64,000 nt of DNA, from the NCBI RefSeq assembly GCF_903166545.1, contig NZ_CAESCH010000001.1:1368001-1432000 (forward strand). The letters are read 5' to 3'. Of the stretch, positions 54,914 through 64,000 are shown one piece after another. Within the stretch, counting starts at the first letter, position 1; every line of letters starts with the position of its first letter. Position numbers and translations under genes: made by a program. Origin of the DNA: Metabacillus schmidteae (GTDB lineage: Bacteria > Bacillota > Bacilli > Bacillales > Bacillaceae). The notes beneath the pieces were generated by a model. The model worked only from the letters and a program-made list of their open reading frames with translations, searched no databases and was not told the DNA's origin.

Positions 54914-54952
54914 AAACGCCGATCCTCTGTATCTTATAGGTTGGCGTCTTTG
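54914..54952. terminator. Second terminator-like hairpin
   Basis: AACGCCGATCC pairs with GGTTGGCGTCTT with wobble pairs; lies between the convergent cupredoxin and DUF3231 genes. Confidence 0.5.
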
Positions 54953-55054
54953 CTTATAGTAGTGTTTATGTATAGCTAAACTTTCATTTACTTTTTTGCT
55001 ATGCTTAATTTTTACATTCATCACTCATGTATATAGCACTATAGAATTTTTAAC

Positions 55055-55603
55055 CTAACGGTTGTTAGAACCAGGTGGGACGTAAAAAGGAGGGACTTTA
55101 ATCCATCCTCGCTTGCGCATTAACTGTTTTAATCTAGTTGCGAAAGCTAATTTTTCTGTTTGAAATTGAATAAACAATAAACCTACATCGGTACGTATCG
55201 ATTCTGAAGCAGCGCCAGCAGCACGCATAATTAAACTAATAATTTTTAAAGATAATTCGTTTGCAATGACATCATCCGTTAATTTAACACCGGGAGGAAC
55301 ACTGTTAGGTTCTGATATTGGCATATCTTCAGGTGCAGATGGTAATGTAATTCCTTCCTTAATCATAAAATCGTGAAGTCGTTTCCTTTGACTGGTTCCT
55401 AGTTTCATGTCTTCTTCAAGCATTGCTTTTAGTTCATTATCTGTTGTGGTATTTATAGCTGCTTGAACAGAAGTTTTTGCTAATTCAAGGCCTGCTAAGT
55501 ACATCCAGCATCCCATCACTTCTCCTACATGAAGAGGTTGATCTTCATCTTGATCTGTCATGGATTTCATGGCATCCATAACTGTTTCCCATACATTTAC
55601 CAT
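55055..55603 (-). CDS. DUF3231 family protein
   Basis: 182 aa, single-domain DUF3231 protein (long four-helix, ferritin-like pattern; LHVGEVMGCWMYLAGLELAK near the N-terminus and SESIRTDVGLLFIQFQTEKL near residue 140). Spore-forming Bacillaceae carry several copies, often linked to spore coat CotF-like proteins, but the function is not established. AGGAGGGATC precedes ATG 55603. Monocistronic. Confidence 0.82.
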   Translation of the reverse strand: MVNVWETVMDAMKSMTDQDEDQPLHVGEVMGCWMYLAGLELAKTSVQAAINTTTDNELKAMLEEDMKLGTSQRKRLHDFMIKEGITLPSAPEDMPISEPNSVPPGVKLTDDVIANELSLKIISLIMRAAGAASESIRTDVGLLFIQFQTEKLAFATRLKQLMRKRGWIKVPPFYVPPGSNNR

Positions 55604-55737
55604 GCGATCCCTCCTAATTTTTTAGCTTATTTACTTATATTGTTTGTGTCATATGAATTTTTATTCAAAAGTTGAGAATTAGAGACAATTCATCTTTTCG
55701 TGTAAAAAGCATCAATTAACTCAACTATACCAGAGTC

Positions 55738-55772
55738 AAAAAACGTCTAGATAGGGATCTAGACGTTTTTTT
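55738..55772. terminator. Bidirectional terminator
   Basis: AAACGTCTAGAT (55741-55752) pairs perfectly with ATCTAGACGTTT (55757-55768) around AGGG, with A and T runs on the two sides. Placed to end the minus-strand AraC gene. Confidence 0.85.
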
Positions 55773-55829
55773 AGATATAGGGAACTAACTCGGATAATAT
55801 ATCAACATACATCAACAGAACGTGTAACC

Positions 55830-56720
55830 TTACCATACAAACTTAGAAGGCGGCACTTTATAATATTTTTTAAACGCTTTAGAGAAGCTATAAGGATCAG
55901 GGTAGCCGAGCATACTTGCGATTTGCTGGATGGAATAGCGTTTAAGGTACAATAATTCCCGGGCACGATTCATTTTTAATTGGTAAATGTAGCGTCCTGG
56001 TGTCAGACCAATAGATTGCTTAAAATATGAGATAAAATACTTCTCAGACATACCCGCTACATCAGCAATCTCTTCCACTCGAATGGGTTGATGAAGATGT
56101 TCATGGATAAAGTCGAATACAGGCTGAAGCTTAACCAAATCCATGGTCATTTTTTGATTCGTTGGATCATGCATGAATTGTCCTCGATATTGGTTACGGC
56201 CATACTGTTCTAAAATCTTAGCGATTAAAATCGTCAAACAACCCTTCAATCGAATCCCTGACATTGGGGCATTATGTTTATATTGGTTATACGTATCTAA
56301 AAAAAGGGCAAGCTCCTCTTCAACAAGCGTAGTATTAATAATGCCAGAAAGCTGAAAATTGTCTAATATCCTGATATGATCCCCGAGACTAAGATCGAAG
56401 TGTGTGAAGATAAATTTGCAACCGGTACTTAAGGTTGTAGCAGTATAGGAAATTTTTGGAGTGAAAAGAATCAAATCTCCCTCTGAAGCGAGATACACCT
56501 CTTCTTGAATACGAATTTCAATCTGTCCTTCTTGAATGCACCATAAGTCATAATCCTTATGTTGTCTTCTTTCAATCCAACTATTAGGATGTGCAACTTC
56601 ACTACAAGAGTTTATTCCCAGCTTGATGAGCTCTGAAAGTTCGTTGAAGATATCTAAACTATTCATCGGTAAAAACACCCCCCTCATACTTTTAGACAAA
56701 TTATTGATACTTTTAGACAT
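55830..56720 (-). CDS. AraC-family regulator of the GH4 locus
   Basis: Up to 296 aa; a start at the internal Met19 (near 56666), behind a GAGGGGGG-type site, is more likely than 56720. N-terminal cupin (HKDYDLWCIQEGQIEI, LILFTPKISY) and C-terminal AraC double helix-turn-helix (IRVEEIADVAGMSEKYFISY, SIQQIASMLGYPDPYSFSKA, YYKVPPSKFVW). Divergent to the GH4 gene, whose promoter lies in the shared gap, so it probably activates the GH4/ABC transporter unit. Confidence 0.87.
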   Translation of the reverse strand: MSKSINNLSKSMRGVFLPMNSLDIFNELSELIKLGINSCSEVAHPNSWIERRQHKDYDLWCIQEGQIEIRIQEEVYLASEGDLILFTPKISYTATTLSTGCKFIFTHFDLSLGDHIRILDNFQLSGIINTTLVEEELALFLDTYNQYKHNAPMSGIRLKGCLTILIAKILEQYGRNQYRGQFMHDPTNQKMTMDLVKLQPVFDFIHEHLHQPIRVEEIADVAGMSEKYFISYFKQSIGLTPGRYIYQLKMNRARELLYLKRYSIQQIASMLGYPDPYSFSKAFKKYYKVPPSKFVW

Positions 56721-56776
56721 TTCATTATTTTCATATTATATCATAAGAAATTATAAGGATTATCTAATATTACTTT

Positions 56777-56805
56777 TTGACATGAAGTGATTACTCTCTT
56801 ACATT
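56777..56805 (+). promoter_or_regulatory. Promoter of the GH4/ABC operon
   Basis: TTGACA (56777-56782), 17-nt spacer, TACATT (56800-56805), in the divergent gap with the AraC gene. Confidence 0.6.
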
Positions 56806-56864
56806 TCTAATTATGTAACCGCTATCTATAATTGGAGATATTACATGTATTGGAGGGGATTTCT

Positions 56865-58256
56865 ATTACAATTCAGAAGCCTAAGGTCGTCGTTTTAGGA
56901 GCAGGGAGTTTGTTTTTCGGTCGTCAGTGTATTTGGCAAATGGTTCATTCTAAACATTTAAACAAAGGTACTTTGACTTTAGTAGATACAAACGAAGAAC
57001 GATTAAACAAATTGGTCAATTTAGCCCGAATGGTTGTTGATGCTAATGGAGTAGATTTGAAGATTGAGGGATCAGTTGACCGTAAGGAAGTTCTTCAAGA
57101 TGCGGATTTTGTTGTACTTAGTTTTGCTAAGGATACGGTAAAGTACAGGGGAATAGATTGTGAGATTTCCGAAAAGTATGGGATACGAATGTGCTCTGGT
57201 GATACGATCGGACCAGGTGGAATTTTCCGAGCGATGCGCGAGCTTCCTATGATTATGGATTGTGCAAAGGATATTGAAGAAATTTGTCCTGAAGCCTGGG
57301 TCATTAATTATATTAACCCTTCAACGGTAAATGGGATGGCATTAAAAAGATATGCACCGAATGTAAAAACGTTTGCTTTGTGTGATTCACATCATATGCC
57401 ACATAAGAAAAGGATTTATGCTGAACGAGCAGGGATCATTAAGGACAAAAGTGAGTATTCCGAAGAAATTGACGGTAAATTTGATTTACGAATTGCCGGA
57501 GTAAATCACTTCACTTGGCTGTTAAAAGCAGAGTATGAAGGAAAAGATGTCCTTACGCTTATTGCTGAATCATTAAAGCGTTCGGCAGAAACCGAAACAG
57601 TAGGTGGTGACACAGGGGCAAAGGCTCTTTACAATGATGCCATCAGCTATCAACTGTATGACATATTCGGCTATGTTCCAACTTGTACGGCACATACAAA
57701 GGAATATGTTCCTTATTGGCAAGGGCACGGCAAACTGGAAGATACGATACCGCCATTATCGATTTGGGAAACGGAAGATCGTTATAAGCGCCATGATGAG
57801 ATGTGGCAGCAAATTGACCGTTTTCTAAGCGGTGAAACACCAATCAGCGAGTATATGGATACATTTGGTCCTGACCATGCGACAGATATTATTGAAAATA
57901 TGGTGGGCGGATTAGGGAAACCGTTCTACATTAATACACTTAATCAAGGCGCGGTAACAAATATGAATGATGATTCCTTCCTAGAACTTTTATGTGAAGT
58001 CACGATGGATGGGGTGAAGCCTTTACCTGTAGGCGATATGCCTCGCGGGATTCGCGGCATGCAAGAGATAGTGCTGGATACACATGAATTAACAGTGGAA
58101 GCCGTTATGGAAGGCGACCGCAGGAAGCTTAGAAGGGCTATGCTGACTGATCCTCTCGTTAACTCCATCGCTGATGCTGATCAAATCATTGAAGAACTTT
58201 TAGAGTTGGAAAAGGATATTATTCCTGAGCATTGGTATGCAAAGGATCTTGTATAA
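56865..58256 (+). CDS. Glycoside hydrolase family 4 (alpha-galactosidase/glucuronidase type)
   Basis: About 463 aa. NAD/Mn-dependent GH4: Rossmann VVVLGAGSLFFGRQ, CSGDTIGPGGIFRAMRELP, NYINPSTVNG, metal-binding Cys in ALCDSHH and His in GVNHFTW. Splits an alpha-linked galactoside, glucuronide or similar by redox elimination in the cytoplasm. The start is odd: TGGAGGGG at 56851-56858 has no ATG/GTG/TTG behind it, only ATT at 56865; the nearest upstream start is TTG 56850 (then 56832), which do not fit the site. Followed by an ABC importer. Confidence 0.87.
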   Translation: MTIQKPKVVVLGAGSLFFGRQCIWQMVHSKHLNKGTLTLVDTNEERLNKLVNLARMVVDANGVDLKIEGSVDRKEVLQDADFVVLSFAKDTVKYRGIDCEISEKYGIRMCSGDTIGPGGIFRAMRELPMIMDCAKDIEEICPEAWVINYINPSTVNGMALKRYAPNVKTFALCDSHHMPHKKRIYAERAGIIKDKSEYSEEIDGKFDLRIAGVNHFTWLLKAEYEGKDVLTLIAESLKRSAETETVGGDTGAKALYNDAISYQLYDIFGYVPTCTAHTKEYVPYWQGHGKLEDTIPPLSIWETEDRYKRHDEMWQQIDRFLSGETPISEYMDTFGPDHATDIIENMVGGLGKPFYINTLNQGAVTNMNDDSFLELLCEVTMDGVKPLPVGDMPRGIRGMQEIVLDTHELTVEAVMEGDRRKLRRAMLTDPLVNSIADADQIIEELLELEKDIIPEHWYAKDLV

Positions 58257-58380
58257 GCATCTAAATCTTGAATTACATGTTTTGTTACACATTTGCACCT
58301 CGGGCTTTAGACTTTACTTGAATTATGTTTCATTCGAGCTAAGTTTTTCAAGGTAACTATAAAAGGGAGGTCTGCTTAAC

Positions 58381-60015
58381 ATGCTGATGAAATCGAAAGC
58401 GCTATCAGGACTATTTTTACTTCTACTATTTTTACTATTAGTTGTTGGGTGTTCTGGCAATGAGACGTCTAGTGAAGGAAATGAGAAAGGAAAAGAAATT
58501 GAACTAAAGGATCCAGAGGACGTAGAATATCCGGATGAAATATCTTATTGGACTGAGTTAGTTCCTAATGTGGCAGCAACATCAAAAAGCCTAAACGATG
58601 TAGCAGCATATCAAGAGTTAGAACAGATTACGGGTACAAAGGTTGAGTTTAAACATCCATCAGGGGAAGGTTCGGATATTACGGAACAGTTTAACCTTAT
58701 GGTTGCATCTGGAAAGTTACCTGATGTTATTGAGTATAATTGGCGGACTGTTCCGAATGGTCCTGATCAGGCGATTCAAGCGGGTACAATTATACGCTTG
58801 AATGAACTGATCGAACAATATGCACCAAATCTAAATAAATATCTAAATGAAAACCCGGAAGTTAAGAAAATGGTGACAACCGATGATGGGAATATTTATA
58901 CGTTTCCATTCCTTCGCGGTGATGAATCACTAATGGTATTTTTGGGGATGATCATCCGTCAAGATTGGTTGGACAAACTTGATTTAGAAGTACCATCAAC
59001 GATTAGTGAATGGGAGGAAGTCTTAACAGCGATTAAAAATGAGGACCCTAACGGAAATGGTAAAGCAGATGAAATTCCGCTTATGGTTCAGCTTAATGAT
59101 TTTAAGTATATTGGAGCGTTTGTTGGAGGGTATGGCATTCATGCTCAATTCTATAACGACAATGGGACTGTCAAATACGGGTCAATTCAACCTGAATTTA
59201 AGGACTTTTTAACAACGATGAATAGTTGGTATGAGAAAGGATTACTCGACCCGGATTTTTCTGCAGTTGATTCTAAGTTAATGGATGCAAAGGTAACAAA
59301 TGATCAACTTGGTAGTTTCTTTGGCTTTAGTGGTGGTGGAATTGGGAAATATACGGAATTAATGAAAGAGAAAAATCCTGATTTTAAGCTTATTCCTACA
59401 CCTAATCCTAGCCTTAAAGAAGGAGAAAAGGCAGCGACAGGTCATCTGGAGCATGCATATTCCGGTATGCATAGTGCTGCCATTTCAGGTACTGCGGAGA
59501 ACCCGGAAGAAATTGTGAAATGGCTTGATTTTGCATACTCAGAGGAAGGACATATGCTCTTTAACTTTGGTATTGAAGGAGAAAGCTATGAAATGGTAGA
59601 CGGAAACCCTACTTACACTGAGGAAATTACTAATAATCCAGATGGTTTGCCAATGACACAAGCTCTAGGAAAATATATAAGAGCATCTTATGGTGGACCA
59701 CTTATTCAAGATAAACGTTATTTAGAACAATACTATGAATTACCTGAACAAAAAGATGCGGTTAAGATATGGGGGGAATCAGCAGAGAATAAAATTAATA
59801 TGCCTCCAACTACTCTAAATGTTGAAGAAAGTGAAGAATTTAACTCCATTATGAGTGACTTAAACACGTATTATGATGAAACCGTTATCAGATTCATCAT
59901 GGGTGAAGAGCCGCTGGATAATTTTGATGATTTCGTTGAAACATTAAAAGGAATGGGGATTGAAAGGGCAATTGAACTTCAACAAGCTGCTCTAGATCGT
60001 TATATGGAAAGGTAA
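58381..60015 (+). CDS. ABC transporter oligosaccharide-binding lipoprotein (LplA type)
   Basis: 544 aa, the long LplA/YtcQ form. Lipobox VVGCS after a 24-residue signal, acidic linker, then family 1 binding-protein fold (EDPNGNGKADEIPLM calcium-like loop near residue 225, HLEHAYSGMHSAAISG). AAAGGGAGG precedes ATG 58381. Feeds oligosaccharides, perhaps uronate- or galactose-containing, to the two permeases. Separated from the first permease gene by a 12-bp hairpin. Confidence 0.9.
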   Translation: MLMKSKALSGLFLLLLFLLLVVGCSGNETSSEGNEKGKEIELKDPEDVEYPDEISYWTELVPNVAATSKSLNDVAAYQELEQITGTKVEFKHPSGEGSDITEQFNLMVASGKLPDVIEYNWRTVPNGPDQAIQAGTIIRLNELIEQYAPNLNKYLNENPEVKKMVTTDDGNIYTFPFLRGDESLMVFLGMIIRQDWLDKLDLEVPSTISEWEEVLTAIKNEDPNGNGKADEIPLMVQLNDFKYIGAFVGGYGIHAQFYNDNGTVKYGSIQPEFKDFLTTMNSWYEKGLLDPDFSAVDSKLMDAKVTNDQLGSFFGFSGGGIGKYTELMKEKNPDFKLIPTPNPSLKEGEKAATGHLEHAYSGMHSAAISGTAENPEEIVKWLDFAYSEEGHMLFNFGIEGESYEMVDGNPTYTEEITNNPDGLPMTQALGKYIRASYGGPLIQDKRYLEQYYELPEQKDAVKIWGESAENKINMPPTTLNVEESEEFNSIMSDLNTYYDETVIRFIMGEEPLDNFDDFVETLKGMGIERAIELQQAALDRYMER

Positions 60016-60027
60016 TTTAGTGTTTCT

Positions 60028-60060
60028 GCTGTTGTGTTGGGAGATTCTCAACGCAACAGC
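60028..60060 (+). other. Intraoperonic hairpin after the binding-protein gene
   Basis: GCTGTTGTGTTG (60028-60039) pairs with CAACGCAACAGC (60049-60060), one G-U pair, 9-nt loop, then ATTTT. Probably a partial terminator or RNA stabiliser. Confidence 0.6.
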
Positions 60061-60100
60061 ATTTTAAACATGCTTATATTATGGAGAAAGGGGTGGAGTA

Positions 60101-61084
60101 ATGGCGAAATTGGAAAAGGAAGTTACAACGTTTAACTCAAACACTAAAAGTAGCTTAAACACAAAATTTAATAGCTTCATAGAGAATGTCATCAAAGATT
60201 TCAGAAGAAACAAAGTGATCTATTTAATGGTTTCTCCGGTGGTCCTCTATTATATTATCTTCCAATATGGACCTATGTATGGATTACAAATTGCTTTCAA
60301 AGATTACTCACCAGTCCTTGGTTTTCTTGGAAGTCCGTGGGTAGGTTTTGATCACTTTATCGAATTTTTTAATAGTTACTATTTTGGGAGACTCTTAACA
60401 AATACCATTCTTCTTAGCCTTTATAGTTTGCTTTTTGCCTTTCCTGCAGGAATCATCCTGGCCTTATTACTGAATGAAGTGAGAGGCAGAATATTCAAAC
60501 GAACAGTTCAAACGATTACCTACATGCCTCACTTTGTCTCATTGGTCGTTATCGTCGGTATATTATTTGATTTCACAGCAAGAGACGGTGTGGTAAATAG
60601 TATATTAGTATCTTTATTTGGCATTGAACCGATTGCTTTTATGAGAGAAGCCGAATGGTTTAGAACCCTTTTTATCGGATCAGACATTTGGCAAAACGTT
60701 GGATGGAGTTCTATTATTTTTCTCGCGGCGATGTCAAATATTGATCCAGCGTTGTATGAAGCTGCAAAGATGGATGGTGCCGGCCGCTTTAAACAAATGA
60801 TTCATATTACATTACCGGGAATTATGCCAACAATTGTTATCTTATTAATCTTGCTTATTGGAAAGTTTATGACAGTTGGTGATGAGAAAATCTTATTAAT
60901 GTATAACCCGACAACCTACGAAACGGCTGACGTAATCGGAACCTATGTATACAGAAAAGGGATCCTGGAGAGTAACTTCAGCTACAGTGCTGCTGTTGGT
61001 CTATTTAAGGCGGTCATTGCCTTTACGTTACTGATCATAGCTAACGGTATAGCAAGAAAAGTTGGAGACACCAAATTGTGGTAG
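60101..61084 (+). CDS. ABC transporter permease (LplB type)
   Basis: 327 aa, six helices after a 35-residue cytoplasmic N-terminus. QYGPMYGLQIAFKDYSPVLG is the LplB/YteP signature, and the EAA loop reads YEAAKMDGAGRFKQMIHITL near residue 220. GAAAGGGGTGG precedes ATG 60101. Pairs with the permease 9 bases downstream; the ATPase is probably a shared MsmX-type protein, since none is encoded here. Confidence 0.92.
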   Translation: MAKLEKEVTTFNSNTKSSLNTKFNSFIENVIKDFRRNKVIYLMVSPVVLYYIIFQYGPMYGLQIAFKDYSPVLGFLGSPWVGFDHFIEFFNSYYFGRLLTNTILLSLYSLLFAFPAGIILALLLNEVRGRIFKRTVQTITYMPHFVSLVVIVGILFDFTARDGVVNSILVSLFGIEPIAFMREAEWFRTLFIGSDIWQNVGWSSIIFLAAMSNIDPALYEAAKMDGAGRFKQMIHITLPGIMPTIVILLILLIGKFMTVGDEKILLMYNPTTYETADVIGTYVYRKGILESNFSYSAAVGLFKAVIAFTLLIIANGIARKVGDTKLW

Positions 61085-61093
61085 GAGGGATAC

Positions 61094-61972
61094 ATGATGA
61101 AAAAGACACTGGGAGAGCGTTTATTTGATTATGGGAATATCATTTTTCTCGTTTTTTTATCAATCATCACGCTATACCCACTCCTTTATATTTTATTTGC
61201 ATCCGTGAGTGATCCCACTTATGTTGCCCAAAATAGAGGGATAATGCTTGCACCAAAAGATTTCACCCTTGAAGCGTATACATTGGTATTTAAAAATCCA
61301 ATGATTGTGACGTCTTACCTTAATACGTTGTTCTATGTAGTGATTGGTACAACTCTAAATATTTTCCTAACCTCTTTAGGTGCCTATGCGCTTTCTAGAA
61401 AAAATGTCATGTGGGCGAACTTGATTATGTTTATGATTGTTTTCACGATGTTTTTCGAGGGAGGACTTATCCCTTCTTACTTGCTCGTCAGTGAATTGAA
61501 TATGATTGATACTCGTTGGGCGTTAATTTTCCCAACAGCAGTTAGTGCGTTTAATCTCATTATCATGCGTACTGCCTTCCAAGGTATACCGGCAAGCTTG
61601 GAAGAGTCAGCTCGTATTGATGGGGCAAATGACTTTACGATTCTTTTTAAGATCATTCTACCACTGTCACTACCTGTAGTCTCAGTTATGATTCTTTTCT
61701 ATGGTGTGTATCATTGGAACTCATGGTTCCCTGCGATGATCTTCTTGCAGGATCGGGAACTTTTTCCGGTTCAGCTCATCTTACGTGAAATTTTAATTGC
61801 AAACGACACAAGTAGCATGACATCTGGAGTTGGTACAGTAGATGCTATTCCGATTGGCGAGACTGTAAAGTATGCGACTATTGTTGTGGCAACATTACCA
61901 ATTCTTTGTTTATACCCGTTCTTACAAAAGTATTTTGTTAAGGGTGTAATGATAGGTGGAATAAAAGGTTAA
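61094..61972 (+). CDS. ABC transporter permease (LplC/YtcP type)
   Basis: 292 aa, six helices. TLYPLLYILFASVSDPTYVA near the N-terminus, VFTMFFEGGLIPSYLLV, and the EAA loop LEESARIDGANDFTILFKII near residue 185 are typical of the LplC/YesQ family. GGAGGG lies upstream of ATG 61094 (ATG 61097 also possible). Ends the operon before a terminator. Confidence 0.92.
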   Translation: MMKKTLGERLFDYGNIIFLVFLSIITLYPLLYILFASVSDPTYVAQNRGIMLAPKDFTLEAYTLVFKNPMIVTSYLNTLFYVVIGTTLNIFLTSLGAYALSRKNVMWANLIMFMIVFTMFFEGGLIPSYLLVSELNMIDTRWALIFPTAVSAFNLIIMRTAFQGIPASLEESARIDGANDFTILFKIILPLSLPVVSVMILFYGVYHWNSWFPAMIFLQDRELFPVQLILREILIANDTSSMTSGVGTVDAIPIGETVKYATIVVATLPILCLYPFLQKYFVKGVMIGGIKG

Positions 61973-62015
61973 TAGATTTGAGTTGTTACAAATATTGGTT
62001 GATATTTAATAGTTC

Positions 62016-62046
62016 GAGGTTAGGTTTAATTACCTAACCTCTTTTT
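62016..62046 (+). terminator. Terminator of the GH4/ABC operon
   Basis: GAGGTTAGGT (62016-62025) pairs perfectly with ACCTAACCTC (62032-62041), followed by TTTTT. Confidence 0.9.
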
Positions 62047-62323
62047 GTGTTATAAATCAATACCGAACCGAAGTTTAGAAATAACTTGTTAAAAGAAATG
62101 GCCGAATCATGATGACAAAAATAAGACAGGAATTATCAACCTTGTAATTTAGATTACTAACTTAGAAGGATCGTTGATATAAAAATCTGAAAATACAATA
62201 AATAAACGGTTTACATCATTAATTAACGGTGATATTATGATGGTGTGGTAATAAATTTTACAGAATAAATTATAGTTGTTATTTTTACTACACCATTAAT
62301 TGGTCATTTTTTTAAATGTGTTT

Positions 62324-62337
62324 TGTAATCGTTATCA
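62324..62337. promoter_or_regulatory. CcpA cre site before the RraA-like gene
   Basis: TGTAATCGTTATCA fits every fixed position of the cre consensus TGNAANCGNWNNCA, 57 bp before the start codon. The preceding 280 bases hold no gene. Confidence 0.65.
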
Positions 62338-62393
62338 ATAAAGTAGATGATTCGCGATTATCATGAAAATCATTTTGTAAAGGGTGTCTTATA

Positions 62394-63077
62394 GTGAGTA
62401 ATAATGCTGAGCTACTATCTAAAGAAGTAATAGAACGTGCAAAAAAATTAAACACAACCGTTCTTACAGATGCACTCGGTTGTACTGGGGCAATGGATTA
62501 TAGAGTGAAGCCTGTAGCTGCAGGGATGAAGGTTGTAGGGACAGCTTTAACAGTTGATTTAAGAGCTGGTGATAATTTGTTTTTACATCAGGGGATTTAC
62601 TGTGGTGGTAAAGGGTATGTCCTTGTCGTTGATGGTAAAGGTCACACTGAAAATGCTTATCTCGGTGAGTTAATGGCTGCAGCAGCCAAAGCAAATGGTC
62701 TAGAAGGAATCATTGTTGATGGACTTGTCAGAGATAAAGAAATGCTAGGTGAAATTGGTCTGCCGATTTTTGCGAAAGGCTTCATTCCTAATGGACCATT
62801 TAAAGACGGCCCGGGAGCTATTAATATCCCGATATCATGTGCTGGCGTTTCTGTACACCCTGGAGATTTAATAGTAGGAGACGAAGATGGAGTTACAGTT
62901 GTTCCTAAGGACAAAATTGAGGAAGTACTTAGAAAGGCTGAAGATAAGTTAGTGTATGAAGAAAAGCGTTTACAAACGATTAATAGCTTTATAGAGAAGA
63001 GTAAGCAAGAGAATCTGGATGGAAAGAGTATAGCACCGGGTTGGTTAGCAGATAAAATGAAACAATATGGATATTGA
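62394..63077 (+). CDS. RraA-like HMG/CHA aldolase / oxaloacetate decarboxylase family
   Basis: 227 aa from GTG 62394, preceded by AAAGGGTG. RraA/MenG-like fold of the HMG/CHA aldolase family: LTDALGCTGAMDYRVKP, GGKGYVLVVDGKG, GIIVDGLVRDKEMLGEIGLP with the Arg-Asp substrate/metal pair, and VHPGDLIVGDEDGVTVVP. Such enzymes cleave 4-hydroxy-2-oxo acids or decarboxylate oxaloacetate. Overlaps no gene; the dehydrogenase start follows closely, so the two probably act in sequence. Confidence 0.87.
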   Translation: MSNNAELLSKEVIERAKKLNTTVLTDALGCTGAMDYRVKPVAAGMKVVGTALTVDLRAGDNLFLHQGIYCGGKGYVLVVDGKGHTENAYLGELMAAAAKANGLEGIIVDGLVRDKEMLGEIGLPIFAKGFIPNGPFKDGPGAINIPISCAGVSVHPGDLIVGDEDGVTVVPKDKIEEVLRKAEDKLVYEEKRLQTINSFIEKSKQENLDGKSIAPGWLADKMKQYGY

Positions 63078-63094
63078 TTGAGAGGGGAAACAAA

Positions 63095-63973
63095 ATGAAT
63101 TTGGGGTTTATCGGTTTTGGAGAAGCAGCTTTTGAGATAGCTTCAGGATTAAAAAAATATGAAAGTTTAATGGTTACTGCATATGATCCACTTTGGAATG
63201 TAGAGGAGTTTAGTTCTTTAATTTTAAAGCGGGCTAACGAAGCAAATGCAACATTGGTTGAATTTCCTGAATTAGTTTTAGGAGAAGTAGATGCAGTTAT
63301 CGTTGCTGTACCGGCAGATAAAGCGCTTGATGTTAGCAAACAACTTAAACCATACATTAAAAACGAACTTATCTATATAGATGTGTCAGCATCAGGACCT
63401 GATATAAAGAAAGAGATAGCATTAAATGTTAATGAAAAAGGCGGGAAATTTGTAGATGCAGCAATGATGGGACCTTTACCTGTGTACAAACATCAAGTTC
63501 CAATTCTAGCTAGCGGAGATGGCACAGATATTTTCCTGGATTTAATGAAAAATTATGAAATGAATATGACAAAGGTAAGTAATACTCCGGGTGAAGCTAC
63601 CGCAGTAAAGTTAATAAGAAGTATTCATATGAAAGGTATTGCCGCTTTATACCTTGAGCTTCTTGAGGCGGCCCATGAATTTAACGTGGAGAAGCTTGTC
63701 ATTGATTCAATTAGTGAAACAATGAATGGTCGTTCTTTTGAAGAAACGATGAACAGACTTGTAACAGGTACTTCCATTCATGCTCTAAGACGATCAGTTG
63801 AACTTGGTGGAACGATTGATATGTTGGATACAGCTAACGTTGATTCAATAATGTCTCAGGCGGCGAAGGTTAAACTAGAAAGATTAGCTGATTTCAATTT
63901 AAGAGAGAAATTTAAAGGGGAAAAACCAGAGCATTGGCAGCAAGTCATTGAAGCTTGTAAAGTAGTAAGTTGA
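63095..63973 (+). CDS. 6-phosphogluconate dehydrogenase-like protein with DUF1932 domain
   Basis: 292 aa from ATG 63095, behind GAGGGGAAAC; an in-frame TTG at 63074 overlaps the previous gene. N-terminal beta-hydroxyacid dehydrogenase Rossmann domain (LGFIGFGEAAFEIASGL, VDAVIVAVPADKA, DVSASGP) and an all-helical C-terminal half with KLIRSIHMKGIAALYLELLE typical of DUF1932 proteins. Probably an NAD(P)-dependent dehydrogenase of a hydroxy acid that feeds the RraA-like aldolase. Substrate not predictable. Confidence 0.85.
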   Translation: MNLGFIGFGEAAFEIASGLKKYESLMVTAYDPLWNVEEFSSLILKRANEANATLVEFPELVLGEVDAVIVAVPADKALDVSKQLKPYIKNELIYIDVSASGPDIKKEIALNVNEKGGKFVDAAMMGPLPVYKHQVPILASGDGTDIFLDLMKNYEMNMTKVSNTPGEATAVKLIRSIHMKGIAALYLELLEAAHEFNVEKLVIDSISETMNGRSFEETMNRLVTGTSIHALRRSVELGGTIDMLDTANVDSIMSQAAKVKLERLADFNLREKFKGEKPEHWQQVIEACKVVS

Positions 63974-64000
63974 CTAGAAAAACACAATGGTGACAGCTGA

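Overview
The window is chromosomal DNA from a low-GC Gram-positive bacterium, most likely Bacillus in the broad sense (Bacillaceae). The support is AT-rich sequence, AGGAGG-type ribosome sites, frequent TTG/GTG starts, CcpA-type cre sites, a GapA-binding SR1P-type peptide, an Mdx/MalL maltodextrin locus and a GC-rich interspersed dyad repeat familiar from Bacillaceae. Almost everything here is carbohydrate or organic-acid uptake and catabolism, interleaved with decayed genes and one insertion sequence. I found no complete tRNA, rRNA or CRISPR array.

Layout. 1-9890: an operon with an RbsA/C/B-type sugar ABC transporter (the ATPase is cut by the window start), two Gfo/Idh/MocA oxidoreductases, three TIM-barrel sugar isomerase/epimerase-like proteins and a zinc alcohol dehydrogenase; the gene set resembles the levoglucosan (3-keto-glycoside) pathway. 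9935-16450: scar-rich DNA with a two-stop membrane ORF, an Rrf2 regulator with a divergent NAD(P)-binding gene and 19-bp operator-like dyads, an integrase remnant beside a tRNA 3' end, an unusual Gfo/Idh protein, a 5'-truncated tpx copy and a GntR::CitM chimera. 17087-22555: a dicarboxylate/tartrate module (SLC13 transporter, TtdA/TtdB, FAH-family protein, AraC regulator). 22556-24050 is gene-poor.

24051-42752: what looks like one regulon. Five promoters share a 15-nt dyad placed exactly 15 nt after the -10 hexamer. They precede (1) an amber-interrupted pfkA plus a GntP permease, (2) TRAP transporter 1, (3) split transketolase, SDR, GntR, SR1P peptide and RpiB, (4) zinc dehydrogenase plus TRAP transporter 2, and (5) thiol peroxidase. 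Two paralogous FCD-type GntR proteins in the middle are the natural candidate repressors. An IS110-family element sits inside a dyad repeat between units 2 and 3.

42885-52327: a maltodextrin locus (MdxE/F/G, LacI regulator, neopullulanase, oligo-1,6-glucosidase) with an array of LacI-type operators. 52421-55603: a housekeeping-like stretch (metallophosphoesterase, YtxH-like protein, cupredoxin, DUF3231). 55830-61972: AraC regulator, GH4 enzyme and an Lpl-type oligosaccharide ABC transporter. 62324-63973: a cre site, an RraA-like aldolase/decarboxylase and a DUF1932-type dehydrogenase. Starts were moved from the longest ORF to the ribosome-site-supported codon where the sequence was clear. All functional calls come from reading motifs; no database search was run.
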